From: Candidatus Skiveiella danica
GTDB taxonomy: Bacteria > Pseudomonadota > Gammaproteobacteria > Burkholderiales > Burkholderiaceae_C
Length of the DNA: 64,000 bases
Assembly: GCA_016721925.1 (NCBI GenBank)
Contig: JADKHE010000001.1
Coordinates: forward strand, 62,001 to 126,000
Reading direction: 5' to 3'
Part shown: positions 1-8,268 of the stretch, one piece after another
How the letters are laid out: each line of letters opens with the position of its first letter
Position numbering within the stretch: position 1 is the stretch's first letter
Made by a program: the position numbers and the translations under genes
Notes under the pieces: generated by a model
What the model was told of the DNA's origin: nothing
Databases searched by the model: none
What the model saw: only the letters and a program-made list of their open reading frames with translations

Positions 1-1002
1 GCCCAGCACCACATAGAACAGCATGATCGCCGTGACCACCACCAGCGGGGCGAGCCCCCAGCTGTTGATGACCGCGGCCAGCTGGGCGGGCACCTGGGTC
101 AGCGTCAGCGCCGAGTTCATCACGTCAGCGCCGATGAAGATCAGGAAGATCATCGCCGAGCTCTCGGCCGTGGCATAGAAGCAGACCTTGAATTTCTTCC
201 AGGTGATTTCGCGTTTGAGCAGTGCCGCCACGAAGGTCGATGCCGCGCCGACGGCCGCGCCTTCAGTGGGCGAGAACAGCCCGCCGTAGATGCCGCCGAA
301 CACCAGGATGAAGATCAGGGCAATGGGCACGATGCCGGCCAGCGAGGCCATCGTGATCGCCGGGCGATCGTCGTCCACCTCGGGGGCCTGGCCGGGCACC
401 ACGCGCACATAGATCGCGATGGCGATCATGTAGCCCACCATGGCAATGATGCCGGGCACCATGGCTGCTGCGAACAGCTTGGCGATGTTCTGCTCGGTCA
501 GGATCGCGTAGATCACCAGCGGCACCGACGGCGGAATCAGGATGCCCAGCGTGCCGCCGGCCGCCAGCGTGCCCGTGGAGAGGCGGCCCGAATAGCCGTG
601 GCGCTTCATCTCGGGCAGGGCCACACCGGTGATGGTGGCAGCCGTGGCCACCGAGGAGCCGCAGATGGCGCCAAACGCCGCGCAGGCCAGCACCGCTGCC
701 ATGGCCAGCCCGCCGCGAAAGCCGCCCATGACGGCCGCCGCGAACTGGAACAACGCCCGGCTGATGCCGCCCTGCGTGGCGAAATGGCCCATCAGAATGA
801 ACAGCGGGATGACCGACAGGTCATAACTGGCAAAGCGGGCGAACGCCTGGCTGTTCAGAAAGCTGAAGTACGGATCCAGGCCGGCCTGCATGATGTAGCC
901 GATGGTTCCGGCGACAAACATGGCGATGGCAATCGGCACCCGCAAGGCCATCACGACCAGCATGATCCCGAAAATGGTCAGCGAGAGGGAAATAGCACTC
1001 AT
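1..1002 (-). CDS. dctM: TRAP transporter large permease, DctM type (3' end outside window)
   Basis: This is the large membrane subunit of a tripartite ATP-independent periplasmic (TRAP) transporter, which imports organic acids using an ion gradient. The first 334 codons are present and the frame stays open to the window edge. The protein is almost entirely hydrophobic helices with the family's Gly/Ala-rich segments, for example GAICGSSVATAATITG and the loop ending GILIPPSVPL. The ATG overlaps the stop of the dctQ gene (ATGA), so the two are translationally coupled. The usual third component, a DctP binding protein, is not in the window; it may lie beyond the left edge. The substrate cannot be told from the permease. 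Confidence 0.93.
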   Translation of the reverse strand, partial: MSAISLSLTIFGIMLVVMALRVPIAIAMFVAGTIGYIMQAGLDPYFSFLNSQAFARFASYDLSVIPLFILMGHFATQGGISRALFQFAAAVMGGFRGGLAMAAVLACAAFGAICGSSVATAATITGVALPEMKRHGYSGRLSTGTLAAGGTLGILIPPSVPLVIYAILTEQNIAKLFAAAMVPGIIAMVGYMIAIAIYVRVVPGQAPEVDDDRPAITMASLAGIVPIALIFILVFGGIYGGLFSPTEGAAVGAASTFVAALLKREITWKKFKVCFYATAESSAMIFLIFIGADVMNSALTLTQVPAQLAAVINSWGLAPLVVVTAIMLFYVVLG

Positions 1003-1520
1003 GCGTGGCTTTCGTCGGAATACTCGGCGCCTGTCGCGGCCTGGTACAGCGCGATGATCGTGGTCAGGATGAACGGCGGCACCATGGCCACGTAGACCAC
1101 CCATTCCGGAAAGCCGAGCATCATCGTGCCCGATTGGCTGCTCCAGGCATTCAGGCCGCCCACGGCGGTGCGCCAGGCCAGCACGGCAAACACCAGGCCG
1201 AGCAGCAGAGCGCCAAAGCGGTCGAGCATGGCATTGATCCGGTCGCTGACCTTGGCGGTGAAGAAGTCAACGATGATGTTGCCGCGGCGCAGCTGGCACC
1301 AGGGCATGAACAGGGCAATGGCGGCTCCGGCGGCCACCCCGGTCAGCTCGAAGTCGCCGGCCAGCGTGGTGCCCGTGGTGTTGCGACCGATCAGGCTCAC
1401 GCAGGTCATGACGGTGATGAACGTCATGAGAAGCCCGGCCAGAATGGCGGACGCCTGGGCCAGTTTTTCGAGTATTCGCAAGTCCGTCTCCTGTTTCGCT
1501 AATCGAAATTCATTTACCAA
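999..1520 (-). CDS. dctQ: TRAP transporter small permease, DctQ type
   Basis: Small four-helix membrane subunit of the same TRAP transporter (173 aa). Hydrophobic segments lie at about residues 22-45, 57-77, 100-120 and 140-160, with the family's LRRGNIIVDFF motif at 77-87 after the second helix. It overlaps dctM by 4 nt. The upstream hydrolase gene on the same strand ends 105 nt away, so hydrolase-dctQ-dctM may be one transcript. In that case the transporter probably imports the acid that feeds the hydrolase pathway (inference). Confidence 0.92.
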   Translation of the reverse strand: MVNEFRLAKQETDLRILEKLAQASAILAGLLMTFITVMTCVSLIGRNTTGTTLAGDFELTGVAAGAAIALFMPWCQLRRGNIIVDFFTAKVSDRINAMLDRFGALLLGLVFAVLAWRTAVGGLNAWSSQSGTMMLGFPEWVVYVAMVPPFILTTIIALYQAATGAEYSDESHA

Positions 1521-1625
1521 TCCGAAATTCTAAAGGCGAATGCCGGCCACTTGGCTGCGGCAGGTGGATGATGCCGACCCCGCAGGCATGCGCAAGAGCA
1601 ATATCTCCACACCTGCTATCGCCGT

Positions 1626-2321
1626 TCAGGATATCCGGATCTTCAGGTCGCCCAGGCCGGCGATGGCGCCTTCCAGCAGGTCACCCCGCACGACGGCTGC
1701 CACGCCTTCGGGCGTGCCGGTATAGATCAGGTCGCCGGGTTGCAACTCCCAGGCGGCGGAAAGGTGCTCGATGGTCTCGGCCACGCTCCAGATCAGCTTG
1801 GAGACGTTGCTGCGCTGGCGGTCCGCGCCATTGACCTGCAGGGCGATCTCGGCGTGGTGCACGTCGCCGGCCAGCGCCGCCGGGGTGATCGGGCCGATCG
1901 GCGCGGACTGGTCGAACGCCTTGCCGATGCACCAGGGCCGGCCCTGTTTCTTCATGTCGTTCTGCAGGTCGCGGCGCGTCATGTCCAGGCCGACGGCATA
2001 GCCGAAGATGTGCTGGTAGGCGTCGGCGGCCTTGATGTTGCGCCCGCCGGTGCCGATGGCCACCACCAGTTCGATCTCGTGGTGCAGGTTCTGCGTCAGG
2101 CTGGGGTAGGGCATGGCGCCGGTCTCGCCGGCGTTGACGACCACCAGTGCGTCGGCTGGCTTCAGGAAGAAGAAGGGGGGCTCGCGCCCGGTGAAGCCCA
2201 TTTCCTTCGCGTGCTCTTCATAGTTGCGCCCGACGCAGTAGATGCGATGCACCGGGAAACGGGCGCTGCTGCCAAGGACCGGGACCGAAACCGTTGCCGG
2301 CGGATTGAAAACGAAGTTCAT
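1626..2321 (-). CDS. fumarylacetoacetate hydrolase family protein (fumarylpyruvate hydrolase-like)
   Basis: A 231-aa FAH-fold hydrolase. Enzymes of this type cleave C-C bonds in beta-diketo acids such as fumarylpyruvate in gentisate breakdown. Visible motifs are CVGRNY (29-34), the metal-binding NLHHEIEL stretch with Glu82 and Glu84, GLDMTRRDLQ (111-120), and the C-terminal GDLIYTGTPEGV. The frame is open far upstream, but the ATG at 2321 gives the normal family N-terminus (MNFVFNPPATVSVP). It sits divergently from a MarR gene and upstream of the TRAP permeases, an arrangement that suggests MarR-controlled aromatic acid catabolism. The exact substrate is inferred. Confidence 0.88.
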   Translation of the reverse strand: MNFVFNPPATVSVPVLGSSARFPVHRIYCVGRNYEEHAKEMGFTGREPPFFFLKPADALVVVNAGETGAMPYPSLTQNLHHEIELVVAIGTGGRNIKAADAYQHIFGYAVGLDMTRRDLQNDMKKQGRPWCIGKAFDQSAPIGPITPAALAGDVHHAEIALQVNGADRQRSNVSKLIWSVAETIEHLSAAWELQPGDLIYTGTPEGVAAVVRGDLLEGAIAGLGDLKIRIS

Positions 2322-2484
2322 GACAGCCTTTCTTCCTGATTGCGTGGTGAGTGACCGACCCTTTGCCGTCCCGGCCCCAACGTCGGCCAGCCGGCCCCCG
2401 GACTTTGCGGGAGAGGGATGGCAGTGTGCCATGGCCTTGCCCGGCTGGACACCCCGCGGATTCCCCGTTTCAGTCGATGATAAG

Positions 2485-2494
2485 TATACGTATA
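2485..2494. promoter_or_regulatory. perfect 10-bp palindrome in the hydrolase/MarR divergent promoter region
   Basis: TATACGTATA is a perfect palindrome in an AT-rich patch of the 225-bp region between the divergent hydrolase and marR starts, 52 bp before the marR ATG. MarR proteins usually bind such symmetric AT-rich sites between their own gene and a divergent target. Operator function is inferred from placement only. Confidence 0.4.
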
Positions 2495-2546
2495 ATAATT
2501 TCAGCACGCAATATAGTTCATCTGCTGCGTCGCTACACTGATTCGC

Positions 2547-3005
2547 ATGAGCACCCCGTTTGACTTCGAACACGCGCCCGGCCACCTGGTCCGGCGGGCG
2601 CACCAGCTGGCCGTGGCCTTGTTCATGGAGGAAACGGCCGCCTTCGAAGTGACGCCGGTCCAGTTCGCCATCCTGAACGCCCTGATCGACATACCGGGCG
2701 AAGATCAGGTGACGCTGGCCGCGCGGGTGGCTTTTGATGCGGCAACCTCGGGCTCGGTGATCGGGCGGCTTGAGGCGCGGGGCTGGATCCGCCGGGAAGT
2801 GGACCCGAAGGACAAGCGGCGCAAGCTGCTGTGGGTCACTGCCGAAGGGGAGCGGGCCGTGGCGCGCATGAAGTCCGGCGTGGCGCGGGTGCAGCAGCGC
2901 CTGATGGCGCCCTTGAGCGAGCCGGAGCAGGCGCAGCTGGTGGATCTGCTGGCCCGGCTGGTCGCCGGGCACGACGCGGCGGCGCCGACATCACGGCGCG
3001 ACTGA
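2547..3005 (+). CDS. MarR family transcriptional regulator
   Basis: A 152-aa winged-helix regulator. It has a helical N-terminus, a recognition-helix region around AATSGSVIGRLEARGWI and a basic wing REVDPKDKRRK (about 83-93) followed by LLWVTAEG, the classical MarR layout. MarR proteins bind DNA as dimers and usually release it when they bind an aromatic acid. It is divergent from the fumarylpyruvate-hydrolase-like gene, which is the probable target. The ligand is unknown. Confidence 0.9.
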   Translation: MSTPFDFEHAPGHLVRRAHQLAVALFMEETAAFEVTPVQFAILNALIDIPGEDQVTLAARVAFDAATSGSVIGRLEARGWIRREVDPKDKRRKLLWVTAEGERAVARMKSGVARVQQRLMAPLSEPEQAQLVDLLARLVAGHDAAAPTSRRD

Positions 3006-3129
3006 GCGGCGGCGCTGCGCTGTTAGTCTTCCCCTGAGGTCGCCGCCCTTTGCAGGCCATGTTCGGCAGCGCACCACCATGGTTGTCGCCAATGCCTACA
3101 GTGATGCCATGCCTTGTCATCCGTACTGA

Positions 3130-3747
3130 ATGAACACCATGAACCCCGTCAAACTGATTTCAGCGGCGCTGCTGGGCGTGACCAGCCTGGCGCAGGCCAT
3201 TGAAGAGCCCGCCTACGCCGTGGTGAAGAGCTACGACGCCTTCGAGGTCCGCCAGTACAACCCCTATCTCGTGGCGGAAACCGTGGTGCCCGGCCCGGCC
3301 GAAGAGGCCGGCAACCAGGGCTTCAAGATCCTGGCCGACTACATCTTCGGCAACAACCGGGGCGAGAAGAAAATCGCAATGACCGCGCCGGTTTCGCAGA
3401 CGCCCGTGCCGGTCAAGCTGGCCATGACGGCACCGGTCTCCCAGGCGCCGGTGCCAGGCGGTTTCGTGGTGCAGTTCACCATGCCGGCCGGCTACACCTT
3501 GGCGACATTGCCGGAACCCGTGGACAAGCGTGTGAAGCTGCGGGAGGTCCCGGCGACCAGCGTGGCGGTGCTGCGCTATGCGGGCGGGTGGTCGCAAGCC
3601 ACCTACGAGGAAAACCTTGAAAAACTGCGGCAGTCGGTCGGCAAAGCAGGCCTGGCCACGGTGGGTGAACCCATCCTCTCGCGCTACAACAGCCCCTTCT
3701 CGCTGCCCTTCATGCGGCGCAACGAAATCTGGCTCACCTTGCGCTGA
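3130..3747 (+). CDS. SOUL-family heme-binding protein
   Basis: A 205-aa SOUL/HBP family protein. An N-terminal signal-like segment (VKLISAALLGVTSLAQA) suggests export. The family hallmarks follow: EEPAYAVVKSYDAFEVRQY and two copies of the AMTAPVSQ motif (about 83-90 and 99-106), then a C-terminal FMRRNEIW. The paired motif is normal for bacterial SOUL proteins. A second ATG lies three codons in (3139). It stands alone between convergent and codirectional unrelated genes. Its physiological role is not known. Confidence 0.88.
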   Translation: MNTMNPVKLISAALLGVTSLAQAIEEPAYAVVKSYDAFEVRQYNPYLVAETVVPGPAEEAGNQGFKILADYIFGNNRGEKKIAMTAPVSQTPVPVKLAMTAPVSQAPVPGGFVVQFTMPAGYTLATLPEPVDKRVKLREVPATSVAVLRYAGGWSQATYEENLEKLRQSVGKAGLATVGEPILSRYNSPFSLPFMRRNEIWLTLR

Positions 3748-3780
3748 GCCGGCGCGCGTCGCTCGCGGTGGCTGGCGGGC

Positions 3781-4083
3781 TCAGGCCGACTTGGTGACCA
3801 GCTCGAAATGCTCCACCACCGGCGGGGCGGCGAAGAAGGGCCCGACGATGGCGCGCCATTCGGCAAACAGCGGCGACTGGCGAAAGCCCACCGTGTGGTC
3901 TTCCAGCGTGGTCCAGAAGATCTGCAGCACGTAGCGCTCGGGCGACTCGATGCCCCGGTTCACCTTGGCGCCCTCGAAGCCTTTGGCCTTGCTGGCCACG
4001 GTGTCGAGCCCGCGCTGGATGGCTTCTTCAAAGGCGGCCTGCTGGCCGGGCTGGATGCGGATGTCGGCGATTTCGAGAATCAT
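3781..4083 (-). CDS. ABM-domain protein (antibiotic biosynthesis monooxygenase/quinol monooxygenase fold)
   Basis: A 100-aa single-domain protein with the ferredoxin-like ABM fold: an N-terminal strand (MILEIADIRIQPGQ), a helix (AAFEEAIQRGLD) and the central GFEGAKVNRGIESPERYVLQ strand region with WTTLEDHTVGFRQS. ABM proteins often act on quinols or aromatic intermediates, and some are heme-degrading. It lies 16 nt downstream of the ferredoxin gene, so it is probably the last gene of the Rieske-ligase-ferredoxin operon and may act on the oxygenase product (inference). Confidence 0.82.
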   Translation of the reverse strand: MILEIADIRIQPGQQAAFEEAIQRGLDTVASKAKGFEGAKVNRGIESPERYVLQIFWTTLEDHTVGFRQSPLFAEWRAIVGPFFAAPPVVEHFELVTKSA

Positions 4084-4099
4084 GGGGGCTCGTGGGCGT

Positions 4100-4435
4100 T
4101 CAGTATTGGGATGCTGGCAAGTCTACCGTCAGCCCGTCCAGCGCCTCGGTGAGCTGGATCTGGCACGACAGGCGGCTGTTCGGCTGGCGCAATTCGGAGG
4201 TGAACTCCAGCATCGCCAGCTCGTCCGCGCCGGGCGGCGGCAGCTGGCTGGCCCAGGGCTCGCGCACCATGACATGGCAGGTCGCGCAGGTCAGGCTGCC
4301 GCCGCAGTCGGCCGCAATGCCGTCCACACCGCCCGATTGGGCCGCCTGCATCAGGCTGCGCCCGGTTTTTGAAGAAATAGTGGCAGACCCCAGCGCCTTT
4401 GGGTCATTGTTTGCTATGAAATGAAGAGTGATCAT
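4100..4435 (-). CDS. [2Fe-2S] ferredoxin, adrenodoxin type, with repeat-derived N-terminus
   Basis: A 111-aa plant/adrenodoxin-type ferredoxin. The cluster ligands are Cys44, Cys50, Cys53 (CGGSLTCATC) and Cys91 (SRLSCQIQL). It starts 20 nt after the glutamine-synthetase-like gene and is the likely electron donor to the Rieske oxygenase two genes upstream; no ferredoxin reductase gene is nearby. Residues 4-23 (HFIANNDPKALGSATISSK region) are encoded by a copy of the dispersed element at 4366-4426, replacing the usual short loop after the first beta-strand. The cluster-binding core is intact, so the protein is probably functional. Confidence 0.9.
   Translation of the reverse strand: MITLHFIANNDPKALGSATISSKTGRSLMQAAQSGGVDGIAADCGGSLTCATCHVMVREPWASQLPPPGADELAMLEFTSELRQPNSRLSCQIQLTEALDGLTVDLPASQY
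4366..4426 (+). repeat. dispersed element, copy A, translated inside the ferredoxin gene
   Basis: The plus strand runs TTTTTGAAGAAATAG, then CCCCAGCG, then GGTCATTG, then GCTATGAAAT, in the same order as the other copies. It is read from the opposite strand as ferredoxin residues 4-23, without a stop. Its core is diverged (CAGCGCCTTTGGGTCA instead of CAGCGTGGAATGGTCA). Confidence 0.75.
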
Positions 4436-4455
4436 GGGGTGGGTCAGAGGGCCGG

Positions 4456-5940
4456 TCAGAAGCGGCTGAAATATTCGCGCCGCTCGAAATCGGTGGCGTC
4501 TTCGGCGAGCGCATGACGCTGGGCTTCGGACAGTTTCACGCGCCGGTAGTAGCGCACGAAATCGGCGCCAAAACCTTCCACCAGCGCGCCATCGTCCTGC
4601 AGCGCGGTCAGGGCGTCGGGCAGGTTGGTGGGAATCATCTCGGCGTCGCTGGCATACGGCGACTCGGTGGCGCGCGGCGGCATCAGCCCGCGCGCCAGTC
4701 CGTCGAGCCCGGCGTGGATCTGTGCCGCCATGTACAGGTAAGGGTTGGCCGAGGGCTCGCCGATCCGGTTCTCGATGCGCGTGGCGCCGTCGCCGGCGCC
4801 GCCCACCACGCGCAGCATCGCGCCCCGGTTGTCGCGGCCCCACAGCACGGCTTGGGGCGCCAGCGCGTTGGGCCGGAAACGCCCGAAGCCGTTGACCGTG
4901 GGTGTGCACAGCGAAGCCATGCCCCGGGCGTGGGCCAGCAGTCCTGCGAGCCAGGCCGCGCCCGTGTCCGTCAGCGTGTGCAGCGCATCAACCGGCGTGG
5001 TGCCGGGCGCGGGCGCGTCGCGCATGAAGGCGTTTGCGCCCGTGGCACCGTCCACCAGCGACTGGTGCAGGTGCCAGCCGCTGGACATGATGTTGGGAAA
5101 CGGCGGGCGGCACATGAAGCTGGCGTGGTAGCCCGCGCGGCGCAGCGCCTGGCGCACCCCGTTGCGAAACAGCACCATGTTGTCGGCGGCGGTCAGTGCA
5201 TCGGTGGCGTCGAACACCGCCTCCACCTGGCTCGGGCCCAGTTCGATCTCCATCGACTGCAGCGGCAGGCCCAGCGCCTGCGCTGTGTGCTGCACGATGC
5301 GCAGCGGCTCCTCGGCCATGTCGATCCAGCTCTCGGCCAGCAAGTTGTAGCCGGGGTGGATCATGCTGACAGTGGGCGGCTGGCCGGGCCAGGCGGCCTG
5401 AACGGGGTCCAGATCGGGGCCGTTGTGCGGGTCCTTGATGCGGTAGATGTGGAACTCCACCTCCAGCCCGCAGACCATGCCGAAACCCCGCTGCGCCAGC
5501 TTGCCCAGCGCCAGCTGTAGGATGCGCCGCGTGTCCAGCGGCACCGGCGTGCCGTCCTGGAACCACGGCTGGCAGCGCAGCCAGCCCGTGCCCTGCGCCC
5601 AGGGCAGCTGCTTGAAGCTGGCCGGGTCGGGCAGCAGGATCAGGTTGCTGGCGAACGCAAAGCCCGGCAGCTCGGCCGTGCCGCCGGGTTCGAACACCTT
5701 GAACGTGGTGCGGTCCGAGGTGTCTTTCAGCAACAGCGTGCTGACCATGCCGACCCCCGCGCGCAAGGCCTTCACGGCGGCCTTGGCCGTCAGCGTCTTG
5801 CCGCGCACCACGCCGTGCAGGTCGCACCAGCCGAAGCGCACCAGCTCCAGGCCGCTGGCTTCGATCAGCCGGGCGGTGTGGTGGGCGGCGGCTTCACGCG
5901 CGTCGTCGTGGATGCCGCACTGTTCCGCGAATGACTTCAA
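4456..5940 (-). CDS. glutamine synthetase-like gamma-glutamyl ligase
   Basis: A 494-aa protein of the glutamine synthetase superfamily (GlnA/PuuA/TdnQ relatives). It has an N-terminal beta-grasp-like domain, then catalytic motifs GLEVEFHIY (158-166), SSGWHLHQSL, the NGFGRFRPNALAP stretch, and NRIGEPSANPYLYMAAQ. Such enzymes attach glutamate to ammonia or to an amine using ATP. The start is a TTG at 5940 that overlaps the stop of the Rieske gene (TTGA); the first in-frame ATG is far inside the domain. Pairing with a ring-type oxygenase recalls aniline degradation (TdnQ/AtdA1), where gamma-glutamylation precedes dioxygenation. No amidotransferase is present. The substrate is unknown. Confidence 0.87.
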   Translation of the reverse strand: MKSFAEQCGIHDDAREAAAHHTARLIEASGLELVRFGWCDLHGVVRGKTLTAKAAVKALRAGVGMVSTLLLKDTSDRTTFKVFEPGGTAELPGFAFASNLILLPDPASFKQLPWAQGTGWLRCQPWFQDGTPVPLDTRRILQLALGKLAQRGFGMVCGLEVEFHIYRIKDPHNGPDLDPVQAAWPGQPPTVSMIHPGYNLLAESWIDMAEEPLRIVQHTAQALGLPLQSMEIELGPSQVEAVFDATDALTAADNMVLFRNGVRQALRRAGYHASFMCRPPFPNIMSSGWHLHQSLVDGATGANAFMRDAPAPGTTPVDALHTLTDTGAAWLAGLLAHARGMASLCTPTVNGFGRFRPNALAPQAVLWGRDNRGAMLRVVGGAGDGATRIENRIGEPSANPYLYMAAQIHAGLDGLARGLMPPRATESPYASDAEMIPTNLPDALTALQDDGALVEGFGADFVRYYRRVKLSEAQRHALAEDATDFERREYFSRF

Positions 5941-7343
5941 GACGCTTCCTCGTGCGGCGAGTACTCGGCCGCCAGCGGCTCGGCCACCGGCTTCAGCGCC
6001 GCATCCCAGGGCGCGTTGTCGCGTTTGGCCTGCACGGCGTGGCGCCACCAGGCTTCCACGCCGCCGGTGGGGGCCAGGCCGTCCACCGTGTCGGGGCCCA
6101 TGCGGTGCGCGGCGATTTCCGAATCGGCCACGCCCGGCGGCGTGCCGCCGGCCTGCACCGTCTCGATCGCCTTGATCAGGTTGCGGCGGTTGGCCATGAT
6201 CACCTTGTCGGTCGTGCCCAGGTGCTCGCGGGTGCGGTCCTGGATCGCGCCCATGCTCTCGCAGGCCCACTGGTCGTGCACGTTGATGTCGCTCTCGCCC
6301 ATGCCCAGGTAGGTGCGGCTCTGCTGCTCATCGGCGCTGAAGCCCCAGTTGTTGTGCTGGCCGGACTTCGGGATGTAGTCGGGCAGGGTCACGGCCTCCA
6401 GCCGCTGGTTGCGCATGACCTCCTTGTCCACCGGCGCGTCGAAGCTGGTGAAGATCGCGTACCAGTAGTTCTTCGTGTCGTCCACCGGCACATGGATCTG
6501 GGTGATCGTCATCGTCTCGGACAACGGAATCACAAAGGTGCTGGGGAAGATCGCGTTGGTCACGCGGGTGTGCGTGATCTGGTCGTTGATGGGCCGCAGC
6601 GAGGTGAGCTGCAAGCCATAAGGCATGGGGGCGAACGAGATGTCGGGCTGGTCGAACTCGCGCATCACCTTGGTCATGGGCAGGCGCTGGCCATCAAGCT
6701 CGCCCAGGCTGGCGCCGCGGAACTGGCGGCCGTAGCTTTCTTCGAGCGACTCGTCGAAGAAAAAACGGTGCAAAAACGACGCATGCGCCGGGTCGATGCC
6801 CACCTCAAAGGCCTGCAGCCAGTTGCAGTTCCACAGGCCCTTGAAGGCAAAGCTGTGCGTGGCCGGCGCGGCAAAGCAGTCGAACGCCGGGAAGGGCGGG
6901 GGCGACACGTCTTCCGGCCCGAACCAGCCGAACAGCACGCCGGCTTTTTCCAGCAGCGGGTAGCTGCGCTGTTTGATGCGCTGGCACAGGGTGCTGCCGG
7001 TGGGCTCGCCCGGGGTGTCGGTGCACCGGCCGGCGGCGTCGAACTTCCAGCCGTGGAAGGGGCAGCGCAGGCCGTCGCCTTCGTTGCGGCCAAAGGCCAG
7101 GTCGGCGCCGCGGTGCGGGCAGTCGCGGTCCAGCAGGCCCCAGCTGCCGTCGGCGTTCTTGAACAGCACGAAGTCCTGCCCCAGCAGGCGCACCGCCTTC
7201 ACCGGGCGCACGCCCATGGCCGGGTCCAGCGTGGGGTTGAATTCGTCCACCAGCGCCACCGGCTGCCAGTAGCGGCGCATCAGGTCGCCGCAGGGCGTGC
7301 CCGGGCCAATGCGGGTGATCATTTCGTTGAGTTCGGCTTTCAT
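5937..7343 (-). CDS. Rieske non-heme iron oxygenase, alpha subunit (phthalate/phenoxybenzoate type)
   Basis: A 468-aa ring-hydroxylating or demethylating oxygenase. The Rieske cluster ligands are Cys75/His77 (CPHRGADL) and Cys94/His97 (CPFHGWKF). The mononuclear iron site shows as D184-x2-H187-x4-H192 in GIDPAHASFLHRFF. The N-terminus (ITRIGPGTPCGDLMRRYWQP) matches the single-component phthalate/phenoxybenzoate branch, which needs no beta subunit. It is the first gene of an operon with a gamma-glutamyl ligase, ferredoxin and ABM protein. A C34 tract lies just 5' of the gene (13 nt before the ATG), and no Shine-Dalgarno sequence is visible there. The likely substrate is an amine or its glutamyl conjugate (inference). 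Confidence 0.9.
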   Translation of the reverse strand: MKAELNEMITRIGPGTPCGDLMRRYWQPVALVDEFNPTLDPAMGVRPVKAVRLLGQDFVLFKNADGSWGLLDRDCPHRGADLAFGRNEGDGLRCPFHGWKFDAAGRCTDTPGEPTGSTLCQRIKQRSYPLLEKAGVLFGWFGPEDVSPPPFPAFDCFAAPATHSFAFKGLWNCNWLQAFEVGIDPAHASFLHRFFFDESLEESYGRQFRGASLGELDGQRLPMTKVMREFDQPDISFAPMPYGLQLTSLRPINDQITHTRVTNAIFPSTFVIPLSETMTITQIHVPVDDTKNYWYAIFTSFDAPVDKEVMRNQRLEAVTLPDYIPKSGQHNNWGFSADEQQSRTYLGMGESDINVHDQWACESMGAIQDRTREHLGTTDKVIMANRRNLIKAIETVQAGGTPPGVADSEIAAHRMGPDTVDGLAPTGGVEAWWRHAVQAKRDNAPWDAALKPVAEPLAAEYSPHEEAS

Positions 7344-7354
7344 GGCGGTCTTGC

Positions 7355-7398
<44 letters not shown>

Positions 7399-7409
7399 TT
7401 TGACCGGCG

Positions 7410-7439
7410 TTGTCAAAACGGTATCCCAAATTTCACAAT
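7410..7439 (+). promoter_or_regulatory. possible sigma70 promoter for the GntR gene
   Basis: TTGTCA (7410-7415) and CACAAT (7434-7439) are spaced by 18 nt, upstream of the GntR ATG at 7458. A TGTACA palindrome follows at 7443-7448 and could be an autoregulatory site. Both are pattern matches only. Confidence 0.35.
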
Positions 7440-7457
7440 CAGTGTACAGTTGCCGCC

Positions 7458-8177
7458 ATGAACCTGCAAGAGACTGTTTTGATGCAGCTGCGCGACCTGA
7501 TCCTGCGCGGCACCTTCGAGCCCGGCCAGCGCCTGGCCGAGCAGCAACTGGCCGAGCGCCTGGGCGCCTCGCGCACGCCGGTGCGCAGCGCGCTCGTCAC
7601 GCTGGAGCAAGAGGGCCTGATCGAAGCCAGCGACACCGGCAAATACCTGGTGCGCCAGTTCACCCCGCGCGAAGTGGCCGATGCGATTGCCGTGCGCGGC
7701 CACCTGGAGGGCATGGCCGCGCGACTGGTGGCCGAGCACGGCGTGTCGCGCCAGCTGCAGGGCGACCTGCAGGCCTGCCTGGAGGCGGGCGACCGCCTGC
7801 TGGCCGACAACCCGCTCACGCTGGAGAGCTACGCCGCCTACGCCAGCATGAACGACCGCTTTCACGCGCTGATCCTGGACGCCTGCGGCAACCGCGCCCT
7901 GCAGCGCGCCGTGGCGCTGAACGACAAACTGCCCTTCGCACCCGCGTCGGCCATGCTGCCGATGCAGGGCACCGTGGCGCTGGACCGCGACTGGATGCTC
8001 TACGCCCACCGCCAGCACCACATGCTGTTCGATGCCCTCAAGCGCGGCGAAGGCACCCGTGCCCAGAACCTGGCGGTGGAACACACCGAAGTCGCCCAGA
8101 TGAACATGCGCCTGGCCCTGGAGCGCCGCGCCGAGTCGGAACAGGTGCTGCCGGGGATCCGGCTGGTGGTGGGGTAG
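7458..8177 (+). CDS. GntR family regulator, FCD subfamily
   Basis: A 239-aa regulator. The N-terminal winged helix (about 3-70) contains RLAEQQLAERLGASRTPVRS and LEQEGLIEAS, and an all-helical FCD ligand domain follows (HLEGMAARLVAEHG to the C-terminus). The frame is open 16 codons upstream, but the ATG at 7458 gives the normal GntR N-terminus. It is divergent from the Rieske-ligase-ferredoxin operon and upstream of an ABC importer, so it probably controls one or both. The last 80 nt of the gene are repeated at 10656-10747. Confidence 0.9.
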   Translation: MNLQETVLMQLRDLILRGTFEPGQRLAEQQLAERLGASRTPVRSALVTLEQEGLIEASDTGKYLVRQFTPREVADAIAVRGHLEGMAARLVAEHGVSRQLQGDLQACLEAGDRLLADNPLTLESYAAYASMNDRFHALILDACGNRALQRAVALNDKLPFAPASAMLPMQGTVALDRDWMLYAHRQHHMLFDALKRGEGTRAQNLAVEHTEVAQMNMRLALERRAESEQVLPGIRLVVG

Positions 8178-8191
8178 GGGGAGCCCCAAAA
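8108..8191 (+). repeat. direct repeat, copy 1: 3' end of the GntR gene
   Basis: The segment from GCGCCTGGCCCTGGAGCG to the AGCCCCAAAA after the stop is about 85% identical to 10656-10747. Together the two copies bracket the ABC importer genes. Confidence 0.8.
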
Positions 8192-8268
8192 TACAGGCAG
8201 ACCTTCCGGCTGCAGCCCCCGCAAGACTGCTATACATTCTTGGCGCTACACACCCACTGAGAGGAATC

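Noticed and set aside
1600..1630. GCTATCGCC near the 3' end of the hydrolase gene
   Set aside because: No CCCAGCG core upstream, so it is not a copy of the element.
3370..3460. Tandem duplication of AMTAPVSQ in the SOUL protein looked like a recent internal duplication
   Set aside because: A doubled xAMTAPVx motif is common in bacterial SOUL proteins, so this is probably ancestral.
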